A DNA stretch of 10,179 nt from CAZAQS01 sp964486825. GTDB taxonomy: Bacteria > Chloroflexota > Anaerolineae > Anaerolineales > UBA4823. The notes under the pieces are model-generated. The model ran no database searches. It was not told where the DNA came from and saw only the letters and a list, made by a program, of their open reading frames with translations. Where the stretch lies: the NCBI GenBank assembly GCA_964486825.1, contig CAZAQS010000169.1:1-10179 (forward strand), in the 5' to 3' direction. The position numbers and the translations under genes were made by a program. This document shows positions 1-7,283 of the stretch, one piece after another; the first letter of the stretch is position 1; every line of letters starts with the position of its first letter.

Positions 1-1843
1 TTTGCGGCTGTGGAGCGCCGGGAGGTAGAGGCGCGCTGCTCGTCTCGCCGGTGTATTCGCCGCTTTCTACCAGGTTCAGATCTGCCCCGATCTGGTAATA
101 GACGCTGTCCTGGAGGGAACGGTCGAGGGTTTGCGCCATAGATGCAACGAAACCGGCCAGGCTTAGGGTGACAACCATAAGCATGAGCGGGCCGATATGT
201 CCCCCAGAAGAGCGAGAAAGCTGGCGCAGTGCCAGGACAGGCACAGTGCCGGGCAGGCGAGCGCTAAGCCAGGCCAGGGTAGAAATCAGCCTGGGAAGCA
301 GGCGGAGCAGAAGCAGGCTCATAGAGACGATGAACAAGGTCGGGAGCAGGAACAGGACCGGGTTCTCGAAGGGACTGCCGCTAATTAGCGTGCGCCCGAA
401 CAAGCGCATCGAACCCTGGATTGAAGCCTGGCGCAGGGTGTAAAGCCCGTACAGGGAGGGCGCCAGCAAGAGCAAGTCCAGGTAGGCGCGCTGCCACAGT
501 GGTCGCTGGCGAGAACGCGCCTGTTCTTGTTTATACGATACGATGGTATAACGCCCGGCCTGCCAGGCAGGGATTGCACTGAAGAGCAGCGCCAGGGCGA
601 CCGCAGCCAGCCCAAATCCAATCGTGTTCATGGTAAGCCGGGTGGTCAGGTCGGGGGCGCGGCTGAAATCCAGGAAAGATTGCGTTCGCCCGACCAAATG
701 GGCCAGGCTCTTTCCGATCAATGGTCCTACCAGGAGGGCGAAAACCCCTAGTAGAGACCACTCCAGCAGGTAGATTGCTGCTACCCAGACACGAGATGCG
801 CCCCGGCTCCTTAGCACAGCGATCTCATTGCGTTGCCGTTGGACCAACATGGAAGCTACTAAACCCAAGAAGTACAGAACCAATCCAAGAACCGGCGCGC
901 TGAAGACAAACAGCAATCCGGTCAAGCCGGATGCCTGGCGGCTGTACTGGCGTAGCGCCTGGACAGGAGAGACATCCAAAGTCGTGTTGGGTAAAAGAGC
1001 TGAAGTCTGGTTCTGCACGCGTTGGATGGAGCGTAGCAGGCCAGGTACATGCTCGCTGTAGACCCGGCTGCCATCGAAAGAAAACTGCCAGGCCGCCTCG
1101 TTGACGGGCAGGTCCAGGTTCGAAGCGACTGCGCCGAAAAAGGATTCCTCTGGGATGATTAACTTCTTCTCAAACGACTCCGGGGGGTAAAACCAATAGT
1201 TTTCGTTTGGGTCCGATGGCAGCCAGATCCCGGATACCGATATCTCCTTCTGGAAGGATGGCGCGCCAGCATCACCCGGTTTGAAGAGCAGGTATGTGCC
1301 GCCCGTATCCAATCCCAGGTCGTTGGCCAGTTTCAAAGAAACCAGGACTTCCAAAGGTGCATCCCCGGCAGCCGGTGGAGCTGGCAGGCGTCCTTCCACC
1401 AGGTTGATATGCTCGAAGATATCCGTCTGGGCTGACAGACGCACCAGGTCCAGGCGCCGGCTGCGGCTGATGGTTCCACCCGGCGGGTGCAGCTGAAGGC
1501 TATCGGTGGCAACGTAGCGGGCGGCTGACTCGAGAGGCAGACCAATGGCGCCGGGCGCCTGTTCGCGCAAGTACCTGTCGACCGGATCGTATTGTTCGAT
1601 CGTGATCGGTGTGTACCAGCTGCCGATATAGCTGTAGATGAAGCTGAATGGAGGGCGGCGTCCTTCGGTCGAAGCCTGGGCCAGGGCGGTGTTAAGCAGC
1701 TTGTAGTTCACCCCGTCCGAATACAACGGGACAGAGACTGCCAGGGCAACCGCCGCGGCCAGGCCTAACGCCAGGCAGGCGATCAGCCCGCGATGGCTCC
1801 ACAAGCGCTTCAAGGCGAAGGAGGCGCTGGCAAGCAGGCTCAT
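1..1843 (-). CDS. FtsX/MacB-type ABC transporter permease, 3' end cut by the window edge
   Basis: The frame is open from ATG at 1843 to position 1, giving 614 codons without a stop, so the C-terminus lies outside. Residues about 19-40 form a first membrane segment, and 41-305 a large ectodomain containing a VEGRLP element, as in MacB-like periplasmic core domains. Membrane segments follow at roughly 307-334, 354-376, 406-424, 450-467, 493-516 and 554-571, and a second ectodomain begins near 573. The stretch RNEIAVLRSRGAS (338-350), just after the second membrane segment, matches the conserved cytoplasmic element of FtsX-family permeases; a second family-like element, ALRQLSR, lies just before the 554-571 segment. 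The start overlaps the stop of the upstream binding-protein gene (TAATG), with GGAAGG about 8 bases before the ATG. Members of this family work with a separate MacB/LolD-type ATPase in export, lipoprotein handling or mechanotransmission. No such ATPase is in the window. Family call is firm; substrate unknown. Confidence 0.9.
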   Translation of the reverse strand, partial: MSLLASASFALKRLWSHRGLIACLALGLAAAVALAVSVPLYSDGVNYKLLNTALAQASTEGRRPPFSFIYSYIGSWYTPITIEQYDPVDRYLREQAPGAIGLPLESAARYVATDSLQLHPPGGTISRSRRLDLVRLSAQTDIFEHINLVEGRLPAPPAAGDAPLEVLVSLKLANDLGLDTGGTYLLFKPGDAGAPSFQKEISVSGIWLPSDPNENYWFYPPESFEKKLIIPEESFFGAVASNLDLPVNEAAWQFSFDGSRVYSEHVPGLLRSIQRVQNQTSALLPNTTLDVSPVQALRQYSRQASGLTGLLFVFSAPVLGLVLYFLGLVASMLVQRQRNEIAVLRSRGASRVWVAAIYLLEWSLLGVFALLVGPLIGKSLAHLVGRTQSFLDFSRAPDLTTRLTMNTIGFGLAAVALALLFSAIPAWQAGRYTIVSYKQEQARSRQRPLWQRAYLDLLLLAPSLYGLYTLRQASIQGSMRLFGRTLISGSPFENPVLFLLPTLFIVSMSLLLLRLLPRLISTLAWLSARLPGTVPVLALRQLSRSSGGHIGPLMLMVVTLSLAGFVASMAQTLDRSLQDSVYYQIGADLNLVESGEYTGETSSAPLPPGAPQPQ

Positions 1844-1858
1844 TACCACTGCCCTTCC
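1841..1858 (-). promoter_or_regulatory. Ribosome binding site and TAATG translational-coupling junction
   Basis: The last codons of the tandem binding protein (Glu-Gly-Gln-Trp-stop) contain GGAAGGG about 8 bases before an ATG that shares its A with the TAA stop. This fixes the permease start and implies reinitiation by ribosomes that finish the lipoprotein, so the two products are probably made in linked amounts. Confidence 0.75.
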
Positions 1859-4554
1859 GGATCGGCCTGTTTTGCACAGGCCATCACTTCCTGTTGTTGC
1901 TGTTCCTCGGTAAACGTTGAGAGGTCAACAACAGCCATACATGTTAAGTAGTCCTCGGCTTTTTGTTGAGCGGCTTCCAGCAGGGCTCTCGGCTGCTCCC
2001 CATTGATGACGCCTCGCAGAGCTTCAGAGCGCCAGGTGTAGAAAGGCCAGCTGATCGGGCTATAGGCGGTTACAGTCATCTCCGAGCGAGGCTTGATCTG
2101 GGAAAGAGCAGCCCGGTAGGCTTCAGCGTATTCTGGTCCGACCTTGTTTTCCCAGGCGGCCGATTGGTTGATAGAGCGCCGGGCTGGGACCCCCGGGAAA
2201 GTGCCTGGTTCCTCGCTGATATATTTCATGAAGTCCCAGCAAATCTGTGGCTCCTGAGTTTTTTGGGAGATGAACAATCCGATGGTATTGCCCCATGCGT
2301 AATAATTGGAGCTGCTCGACATCTCTGGCATCGGGGCGACGCCGATCTTATATTTCGGGCTCTGACCGTAGGGCATATAATAGCCCCACGGTTCGCCGAT
2401 CTGGGAAAGCCAGAAAACCACCTGGCCCTCACCGAATGCGGTGCTGACTTCTTCCCAGTTATCGTCTTTCTGAACCAGCAGAGCACCTGAATTAATCATA
2501 TCCGCCAACCAGTTGAGGGCAGAAAGCATTTCGGGAGTATCGAATAGGGCTTGGGGTGGGTCCGATTCCAGATCAGCCCACTTTGCACCCCGCCCAGTTA
2601 AAAGCAAGTCATCCCATTCATTCGCCAGGAAGCCATAGCTTTTCTCTGACGAGGAAGTTGTGCTAGCTGCTTCCATCAAATCGACAAAATCATCAAAGGT
2701 CCAGTCATTTGCAGGAGGTTGCAAGCCACGCCTGGCTAGCAGGTCAGCGTTGTAGGACATGATCGAAGTCTGGATGGATAGGGGTAGGCCGTAAAGTTCT
2801 CCTGCGTAGCGGAAAGAATCGAGTTGGGTGGGGGAATAGTCTCCCGTAAAGGCGCTGCCCTCGGCCGAGAAGAGAGTATTCAAGCTTAACAACCCCTCTG
2901 GAGCACGATCCTGGAAATAGGGTTCGTACCAGGCGAAACAATCGAAGCTGTCTGCAATCCCTACCATATAATCTTCGTCAGGGCGACCTTGGAAATCATA
3001 GGATACCTTGATGTAAGTATCCGGGTGCTTTTCCATGTAGCTTTCGGCCAGTGTTTTCATCGGGTCGCCCTCAGGACCTGGCCCAAAGCGGTTGGTGAAG
3101 AAATTGATCACGGTGGCGCCAGCCGGGGGTGGAGGTTGCGGGGTCGCCACAACCACAGGTGTGGTATCCGGGGTGGGTTGAGGTATGGAAGCCAATGTGA
3201 CCATTGCATCTGCGAGAGCCGTATCCAAATCCTTTGTGCCTGCGATATGTGTGGCGATGCTCTGGCCAATGGTTTCTAACGTGTTGGGATACAGGCTGCC
3301 AAACCAGGCATTCGACATACCGAAGCGCACAGCCTCTTCTACTTTTGCTGGTAATAGCTTGAAGTAACCGACATTCTCAGCCACGGATTGCCGGGCAGGT
3401 ACTTGCTGCAATTCCCATACCTGGCTCTGGTCGCGGACAAGCCATTGGCGGGAGAGGAAATCGATCCAGGCCCAGGCAGCGCGCGGGTTGGTAGAGCCAG
3501 CGCTGATCCCAAGGCATTGAACAGAGACAGGGGTTGTCTTGTTCCCTGCGTTGCCCTCGCCTACCGGGAAGGGGACAAAACCTTCCTTGGAGATGGCCAT
3601 ATCCTGCCAGGGGTCGCTTCCTTCGGAGAAGTAAAAGCCTTCTGATCCCGGTACTGGCTCGACCAGGCCGCCCACCCACATAGCAGGCCGGTTTTCTCCT
3701 GTGAACAGTTCCTGCCATCCTTGCCAGATATCCTGTCCAGCTGAGTTTGGATCTATGATCGGGTAAAGGGCCTTGGCATTGGCCAGGTCGATATACCACT
3801 TAACAAGCTCTTCAATTTCATCGGCGTCGATCTCTCCACCAGTATTGTACAGGTATCCGTCTACGATGGATGCAAGCGGAGAACCTGAGAAGTAGGTCCG
3901 GTCGGCAAAGCCATAGCGTGTCGTCCCGCCCTCGTTCCTGGCTAAAGCGGTTACCGTACGGCGAAAGTCTTCCCAGGTCCAACCAGGGGTAGGTTTGGGC
4001 ACGCCGGCTTCTTCAAAAGCCTTATCGTTGTAATAGATGCCGGAGAAGTAGCCGGATGTGGGGATGCCGATAACGCGACCCTCGGAGTCCTCACAAGCAG
4101 ACAATATGCCGGGCCAAAAATCATCCGCCTGGAAAGCGGGGTCAGAATCGATCAACGGACCAAGATCGCGGAAGTAGGTGCCAGCGCCCATGGCAAGAGA
4201 CCAGCCCCCCCATAAGGTGGCTGTATCAGCGGTGGTGGCAAGCACGCGAGCGTAGTTAAACTGCTCAGTTTCGTCGGGAGCCATAAATTCGGGGATGGTA
4301 GCCATCTGGACGGTGATATCCGGATGCAGGGCGTTGAACTCTTCAGCCAGTGGCTCGTACATGCTGCGGGACCATTCGTCGATGGCAAAGGTGATGATCG
4401 TGTCGCCTTCCTGTCCGTCTAGACTGGCGCCGCCACGCGGGGTTGGGGTAGGGCCGGCAGTGGGAGTGCCCCGAGAACAGCCTGCCAAAATCAATAAGAA
4501 CGCCAGGCTGATGAGTAGACCTGCTTTAGCCATCCATTTCGAAGTTTTATTCAT
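1843..4554 (-). CDS. Tandem (two-domain) extracellular solute-binding lipoprotein, family 1-like
   Basis: This 903-residue protein opens with a lipoprotein signal (hydrophobic 11-24, lipobox L23-A-G-C26), so it should be lipid-anchored on the outer face of the membrane. A Thr/Pro-rich spacer (about 29-40) follows. Domain 1 (about 51-457) and domain 2 (about 480-870) are homologous solute-binding folds. Each starts with a beta strand and helix ending in HPD, then has a G-[IL]-P element (GIPTSG 163-168; GLPLSI 589-594), a YN motif (175-176; 601-602) and an [TN]-W-[TE/F]-x-D-F helix (192-197; 617-623). A Pro/Thr linker at 458-479 joins them. This fold normally captures sugars or other small solutes for an ABC importer. 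The C-terminal tail carries C872 and C893. The start is supported by AAAGGA about 10 bases upstream and the signal peptide directly after it. A strong promoter lies at 4719-4746. Translation is coupled to the FtsX-type permease through TAATG. Ligand unknown. Confidence 0.92.
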   Translation of the reverse strand: MNKTSKWMAKAGLLISLAFLLILAGCSRGTPTAGPTPTPRGGASLDGQEGDTIITFAIDEWSRSMYEPLAEEFNALHPDITVQMATIPEFMAPDETEQFNYARVLATTADTATLWGGWSLAMGAGTYFRDLGPLIDSDPAFQADDFWPGILSACEDSEGRVIGIPTSGYFSGIYYNDKAFEEAGVPKPTPGWTWEDFRRTVTALARNEGGTTRYGFADRTYFSGSPLASIVDGYLYNTGGEIDADEIEELVKWYIDLANAKALYPIIDPNSAGQDIWQGWQELFTGENRPAMWVGGLVEPVPGSEGFYFSEGSDPWQDMAISKEGFVPFPVGEGNAGNKTTPVSVQCLGISAGSTNPRAAWAWIDFLSRQWLVRDQSQVWELQQVPARQSVAENVGYFKLLPAKVEEAVRFGMSNAWFGSLYPNTLETIGQSIATHIAGTKDLDTALADAMVTLASIPQPTPDTTPVVVATPQPPPPAGATVINFFTNRFGPGPEGDPMKTLAESYMEKHPDTYIKVSYDFQGRPDEDYMVGIADSFDCFAWYEPYFQDRAPEGLLSLNTLFSAEGSAFTGDYSPTQLDSFRYAGELYGLPLSIQTSIMSYNADLLARRGLQPPANDWTFDDFVDLMEAASTTSSSEKSYGFLANEWDDLLLTGRGAKWADLESDPPQALFDTPEMLSALNWLADMINSGALLVQKDDNWEEVSTAFGEGQVVFWLSQIGEPWGYYMPYGQSPKYKIGVAPMPEMSSSSNYYAWGNTIGLFISQKTQEPQICWDFMKYISEEPGTFPGVPARRSINQSAAWENKVGPEYAEAYRAALSQIKPRSEMTVTAYSPISWPFYTWRSEALRGVINGEQPRALLEAAQQKAEDYLTCMAVVDLSTFTEEQQQQEVMACAKQADPEGQW

Positions 4555-4654
4555 TGGTGATTTTTCCTTTCTGTTTCAACCTTGATCCATCATTCCCCAA
4601 GTGCTTTTTATAAATCGAAGTCTTCACGATTTAGATCTGGTTATAAATTAAACA

Positions 4655-4669
4655 GCCCGGATACCGGGC
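4655..4669 (-). other. GC-rich hairpin in the leader of the tandem binding-protein gene
   Basis: A perfect 6-bp GC-only stem (GCCCGG / CCGGGC) encloses a 3-base loop. On the minus strand it is followed by TGTTTAATTTAT, moderately rich in T. It would sit about 43-58 nt into the predicted transcript and about 100 nt before the ATG. It could be a weak attenuator, a pause site or an mRNA-stabilising hairpin. The T tract is interrupted, so a strong terminator is unlikely. Confidence 0.4.
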
Positions 4670-4718
4670 GTAAGCGTCTGGCAAGAAGGATGAAAACGAG
4701 GTGAGAAGGTTGTATCCC

Positions 4719-4746
4719 AGTATACCAATTTTATTCCCCTGGTCAA
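4719..4746 (-). promoter_or_regulatory. Sigma-70-type promoter of the binding protein / FtsX permease operon
   Basis: On the minus strand TTGACC (4746-4741) is separated by 16 bases from TATACT (4724-4719). The bases TGG directly before TATACT also form an extended -10 (TGn). Both hexamers are one mismatch from the consensus. The predicted start site is near 4712, giving an untranslated leader of about 157 nt. It is the only strong promoter-like pair seen in this gap and is correctly oriented for the gene at 4554. Confidence 0.7.
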
Positions 4747-4821
4747 TCGATAGATTAAAAATAGCTGAAATCCGAGAATCACGATGTATTGACGAGGGTG
4801 GATTGAAAAAAGTTCCTTCCA

Positions 4822-4864
4822 ATCCCCTCTTGATATGTCGAGCTACGACATATCAAGAGGGGAT
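4822..4864. repeat. Perfect 19-bp inverted repeat with 5-base loop
   Basis: Bases 4822-4840 are the exact reverse complement of 4846-4864, with loop AGCTA at 4841-4845. The element lies 45 bases past the stop codon of the beta-propeller lipoprotein gene and upstream of the promoter at 4719-4746. It is therefore placed to end transcription between the two groups. On the minus strand the nearest T run (six T) begins about 10 bases after the stem, which is not canonical. On the plus strand an AT-rich ATTTTATTT tract follows directly. A bidirectional terminator, an mRNA 3'-end stabiliser or a dispersed palindromic repeat are all possible. Confidence 0.6.
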
Positions 4865-4909
4865 ATTTTATTTCCTTCTTTAGATTATGTCAAGAGAACA
4901 ACAATTTTC

Positions 4910-6256
4910 TTACAGGTCAAAATCGAAAGAGGCAGGGAAGCCAGTGATTTGGTCGATAACCTGCTTTTGACCCTGCAGGTCTGCCAGGCCGAATTCCCAG
5001 GCGCCTTGATCCTCTTTCATGTACAGGAACCGGTCTCCTCCAACTGGCAAAATATTGAAAAAGCCGCCCGGCTCTTGCATGAGAGGCCTGGCTGTTCCCT
5101 CCAGGCTGCCCCGTTGCATCTGGTTATCATTGCCTGCACTAAAAAAGAAATGCTGGGAGTCGCCCGCCCACCCATGGAACTGGAGCATGGGTGTCGTAAA
5201 CAGTATGCGATCCTCAGTCAGCTCGATATCTGCCAGGTGAAGCTCTCTCAGGTTATCCTGTGGGAGGCCTACTTCTCGCTGGTAGATCAGTTTACTGAGG
5301 TCAGGTGAGAAGGCCACTCCGCCTCCAAAGAAGGTAGCTGGAACGCCGCCAAGCTGAACGGCGGGAGTCCCGTCCGTTGGGACCCGCCAGATGGTTGTAG
5401 CCTGGTCCCTGGCTGCCAGAGGGTCTCTGGGAGGGATTGCTACATACATTAAGGATGAATCGTCCGACCAGACAGGCTCAGCGTAAAAGCGGTACTCGCT
5501 GGCGGTTAACACTTCCTCATAGGAGAGTAAATCCTCTCGCCTGTTTGAGCCATCGGCGTTTACCAGGAAGAGCTTATTGGGTGTGGTAATGGCGATCTGG
5601 CGCCCATCCGGAGAATAATAGAACATGCCTGCTCCTCCGGAGGGAATTAAGGTGAGCTGCTCGCCACTGGCAGCATTCACAAGCCTGAGGTCATCGTTGA
5701 GGAGAAAGCCTACCATGAAGGATTGGCGGGTATTGAAGGCCAGGGCGTGTGTTCCAGGCATCCAGGCGAACTGGTGGGGAGCGACCCCGGACGCGTCTGG
5801 GGAGCGGTTGATGACCATAGCCTCAATATCGGCGACGCTGACAAGCAAGCGCTCATCGTTGCCGTCCGTATTGACCACCCAGATCTCTGAGTGAAATTCA
5901 TCTACCTGGCGGGTAAAGGCCGCCAACATTCCATCATCGGAAAGTGTGACTTCACTAACATTCCCGGAGCTGGTCAAAGCCCGTGAACCGCCTGTCTCTG
6001 TCCACAGCCAAAGGTTACCGTCTTTGATGTAGGCTACTCTCAGAACACCTTCAGAAGGAGGTTGAGGCGTAGCAGGGGAGGGCTCCACTTCTTCCGTTGC
6101 CGGTAAGGTAGCATTTGCCAACGTTGGGGTAGGTGAAGGTATGTCTTGAACTGTGGAAACCGCAGGGCTTGGGACGGGAGATATACCGCATCCTGCCAGT
6201 AAAATTGCCAGGAAGAACAAGACCATAATTTTGTAAAAACCAGTATAAGTTTGCAT
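4910..6256 (-). CDS. Beta-propeller (TolB/PD40-like) lipoprotein
   Basis: The 448-residue product starts with a lipoprotein signal (hydrophobic 11-20, lipobox L20-A-G-C23) and a Pro/Thr/Ser-rich spacer (about 27-68), so it should be tethered outside the membrane. The rest repeats blades of the PD40/WD40-like kind. Examples are DDGMLAAF (107-114), SPDGRQIAI (215-223), WSDDSSLMYVA (263-273) and FSPDLSKLIY (316-325). They alternate with strands such as IWVVNTDG, LFLVNADG and IWRVPTDG (125-132, 229-236, 289-296), which are typical of TolB C-terminal-type propellers. Such domains serve as protein- or carbohydrate-binding scaffolds; no catalytic residues were recognised. AAAGGAG five bases before the ATG is a strong ribosome binding site and supports this start over Met11. 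The gene lies 128 bases downstream of the zinc-ribbon gene on the same strand, with no clear terminator between them. Partner unknown. Confidence 0.85.
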   Translation of the reverse strand: MQTYTGFYKIMVLFFLAILLAGCGISPVPSPAVSTVQDIPSPTPTLANATLPATEEVEPSPATPQPPSEGVLRVAYIKDGNLWLWTETGGSRALTSSGNVSEVTLSDDGMLAAFTRQVDEFHSEIWVVNTDGNDERLLVSVADIEAMVINRSPDASGVAPHQFAWMPGTHALAFNTRQSFMVGFLLNDDLRLVNAASGEQLTLIPSGGAGMFYYSPDGRQIAITTPNKLFLVNADGSNRREDLLSYEEVLTASEYRFYAEPVWSDDSSLMYVAIPPRDPLAARDQATTIWRVPTDGTPAVQLGGVPATFFGGGVAFSPDLSKLIYQREVGLPQDNLRELHLADIELTEDRILFTTPMLQFHGWAGDSQHFFFSAGNDNQMQRGSLEGTARPLMQEPGGFFNILPVGGDRFLYMKEDQGAWEFGLADLQGQKQVIDQITGFPASFDFDL

Positions 6257-6384
6257 AGGTGCTCCTTTAACGTTAAACTATGTGCTTTATGACGTATTTA
6301 AGCACCCCGGAGTTTCAGGAATTTTTTCCGGATAATTTACAGGTAGGATACGCTTTTCAGGTTTGGATAAGTAAACCAGCTCCC

Positions 6385-7170
6385 TCAAAAATCCTGGTAA
6401 CGTGAGTCTTCCAGCTCTTTGAGCAGATCCTGCTCTTTTTTCCCGGCAGGGATTTGTTGGCCTTGCGTAGCCGTTTCTAATTCGGCTGCTTCAGCTTGTT
6501 TCAAATCATTCAAGCTTGCCCGGCGGACCAATCCCCATTTTCCACAATACGGGCAGCGATCAAACTTGCCTACCAACAAATTGACACCGTAGATATGTAC
6601 AGCAAAGGGCCGGCTACAGTTTGGGCAGATAGCGCCACCCAAGGTACCGTAGGTGCGGGGAGCTCCCAGTGGAAGGTTTGTCCTTTTACCCTTGCCGAGC
6701 ACATTACCGAACAGGAAGGCAATTCCTATCCCGACCACGATAACGCCCAGGAGAGCTCCGATCATTACGAGAGCAGTGCCGGATCCTTGTCCCGCTGAGA
6801 CAAATTCTGTCCTGATAATGTTGGAATGTAATTCACGGCCATCCTCGGTAATACCAATCGCGCTGATTGAATGGATTCCCAGGGCATAGTTGTCGGTAAC
6901 AAAGCGCAGGCTGAATGGAGGCTCGTCCACTTCATCCAGGACTTGGCCATCTATGTGGAACACTACTCTAGTTAAGTTGGAGGGGCCTGATACGGCGATT
7001 GAGAATGTCCCTTGGATTTGGCTGCTGTTCAAGGACGCATAGCCAAAATCCCGGTTCAACCTGAGCCTCAATTCTTCGTCATCTTGAGCGTAGGCAGGCC
7101 GGGCTCCAAACATTCCAGATAACATCAGCACCAAAAGCAGGAATAAGCGGGAATATTTTATTTTCGTCAT
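6385..7170 (-). CDS. Membrane protein with Ig-like ectodomain and cytosolic zinc ribbon
   Basis: The 261-residue product has an N-terminal signal peptide (hydrophobic 9-20, probable cleavage after A-Y-A28). A beta-rich exported region at about 35-125 contains LTRVVFHIDG and YALGIHSISA, resembling bacterial Ig-like folds. One membrane helix at about 132-156 is followed by GKGKR, so the C-terminus should be cytosolic. That part has two CPxC knuckles (C182/C185 and C206/C209, 20 residues between the pairs), a typical zinc ribbon, and then a charged tail rich in Lys/Glu. The start at 7170 is chosen because GGAG lies 7-8 bases upstream and the signal peptide begins there. A longer in-frame reading to 7572 would run into the permease gene and has no plausible protein character. 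It lies 113 bases after the ABC-2 permease on the same strand. I do not recognise a named family; a sensor or assembly role for the adjacent transporter is a guess. Confidence 0.8.
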   Translation of the reverse strand: MTKIKYSRLFLLLVLMLSGMFGARPAYAQDDEELRLRLNRDFGYASLNSSQIQGTFSIAVSGPSNLTRVVFHIDGQVLDEVDEPPFSLRFVTDNYALGIHSISAIGITEDGRELHSNIIRTEFVSAGQGSGTALVMIGALLGVIVVGIGIAFLFGNVLGKGKRTNLPLGAPRTYGTLGGAICPNCSRPFAVHIYGVNLLVGKFDRCPYCGKWGLVRRASLNDLKQAEAAELETATQGQQIPAGKKEQDLLKELEDSRYQDF

Positions 7171-7283
7171 TATGCATCTCCAACATCGCTCGCCATTTAG
7201 AACCCGGTCCAGGATGGCGTTTAGGTTTCCTTGATTAACTTGTACGACCTGGTACAACTTATCGCTAAGACGTCTGCCAGGGC

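Larger units (their letters stand above)
4555..4909. other. Non-coding gap between the two gene groups
   Basis: This 355-base gap holds no convincing gene. It is visibly more AT-rich than its flanks, notably around 4720-4775 and 4860-4910. It contains the 19-bp inverted repeat, the extended -10 promoter and the leader hairpin described separately. Short open frames on either strand lack both a ribosome binding site and recognisable protein character. Confidence 0.6.

Noticed and set aside
1963..2490. 175-codon plus-strand open frame
   Set aside because: It is antisense to the tandem binding protein, which has clear domain motifs. The translation has no recognisable features.
4835..5308. 157-codon plus-strand open frame starting inside the palindrome
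   Set aside because: It is mostly antisense to the propeller lipoprotein, has no ribosome binding site, and its start lies within the hairpin stem.
6257..6384. Possible promoter or terminator before the propeller lipoprotein gene
   Set aside because: No convincing -35/-10 pair was found, and the best hairpin (CCGGA/TCCGG, 5 bp) is too weak to support either.
7191..7257. Two small inverted repeats between permease and zinc-ribbon genes (CGCCAT/ATGGCG and TTGTAC/GTACAA)
   Set aside because: The stems are only 6 bp, one with a 17-base loop, and neither is followed by a T run. They are expected by chance in a gap of this size.
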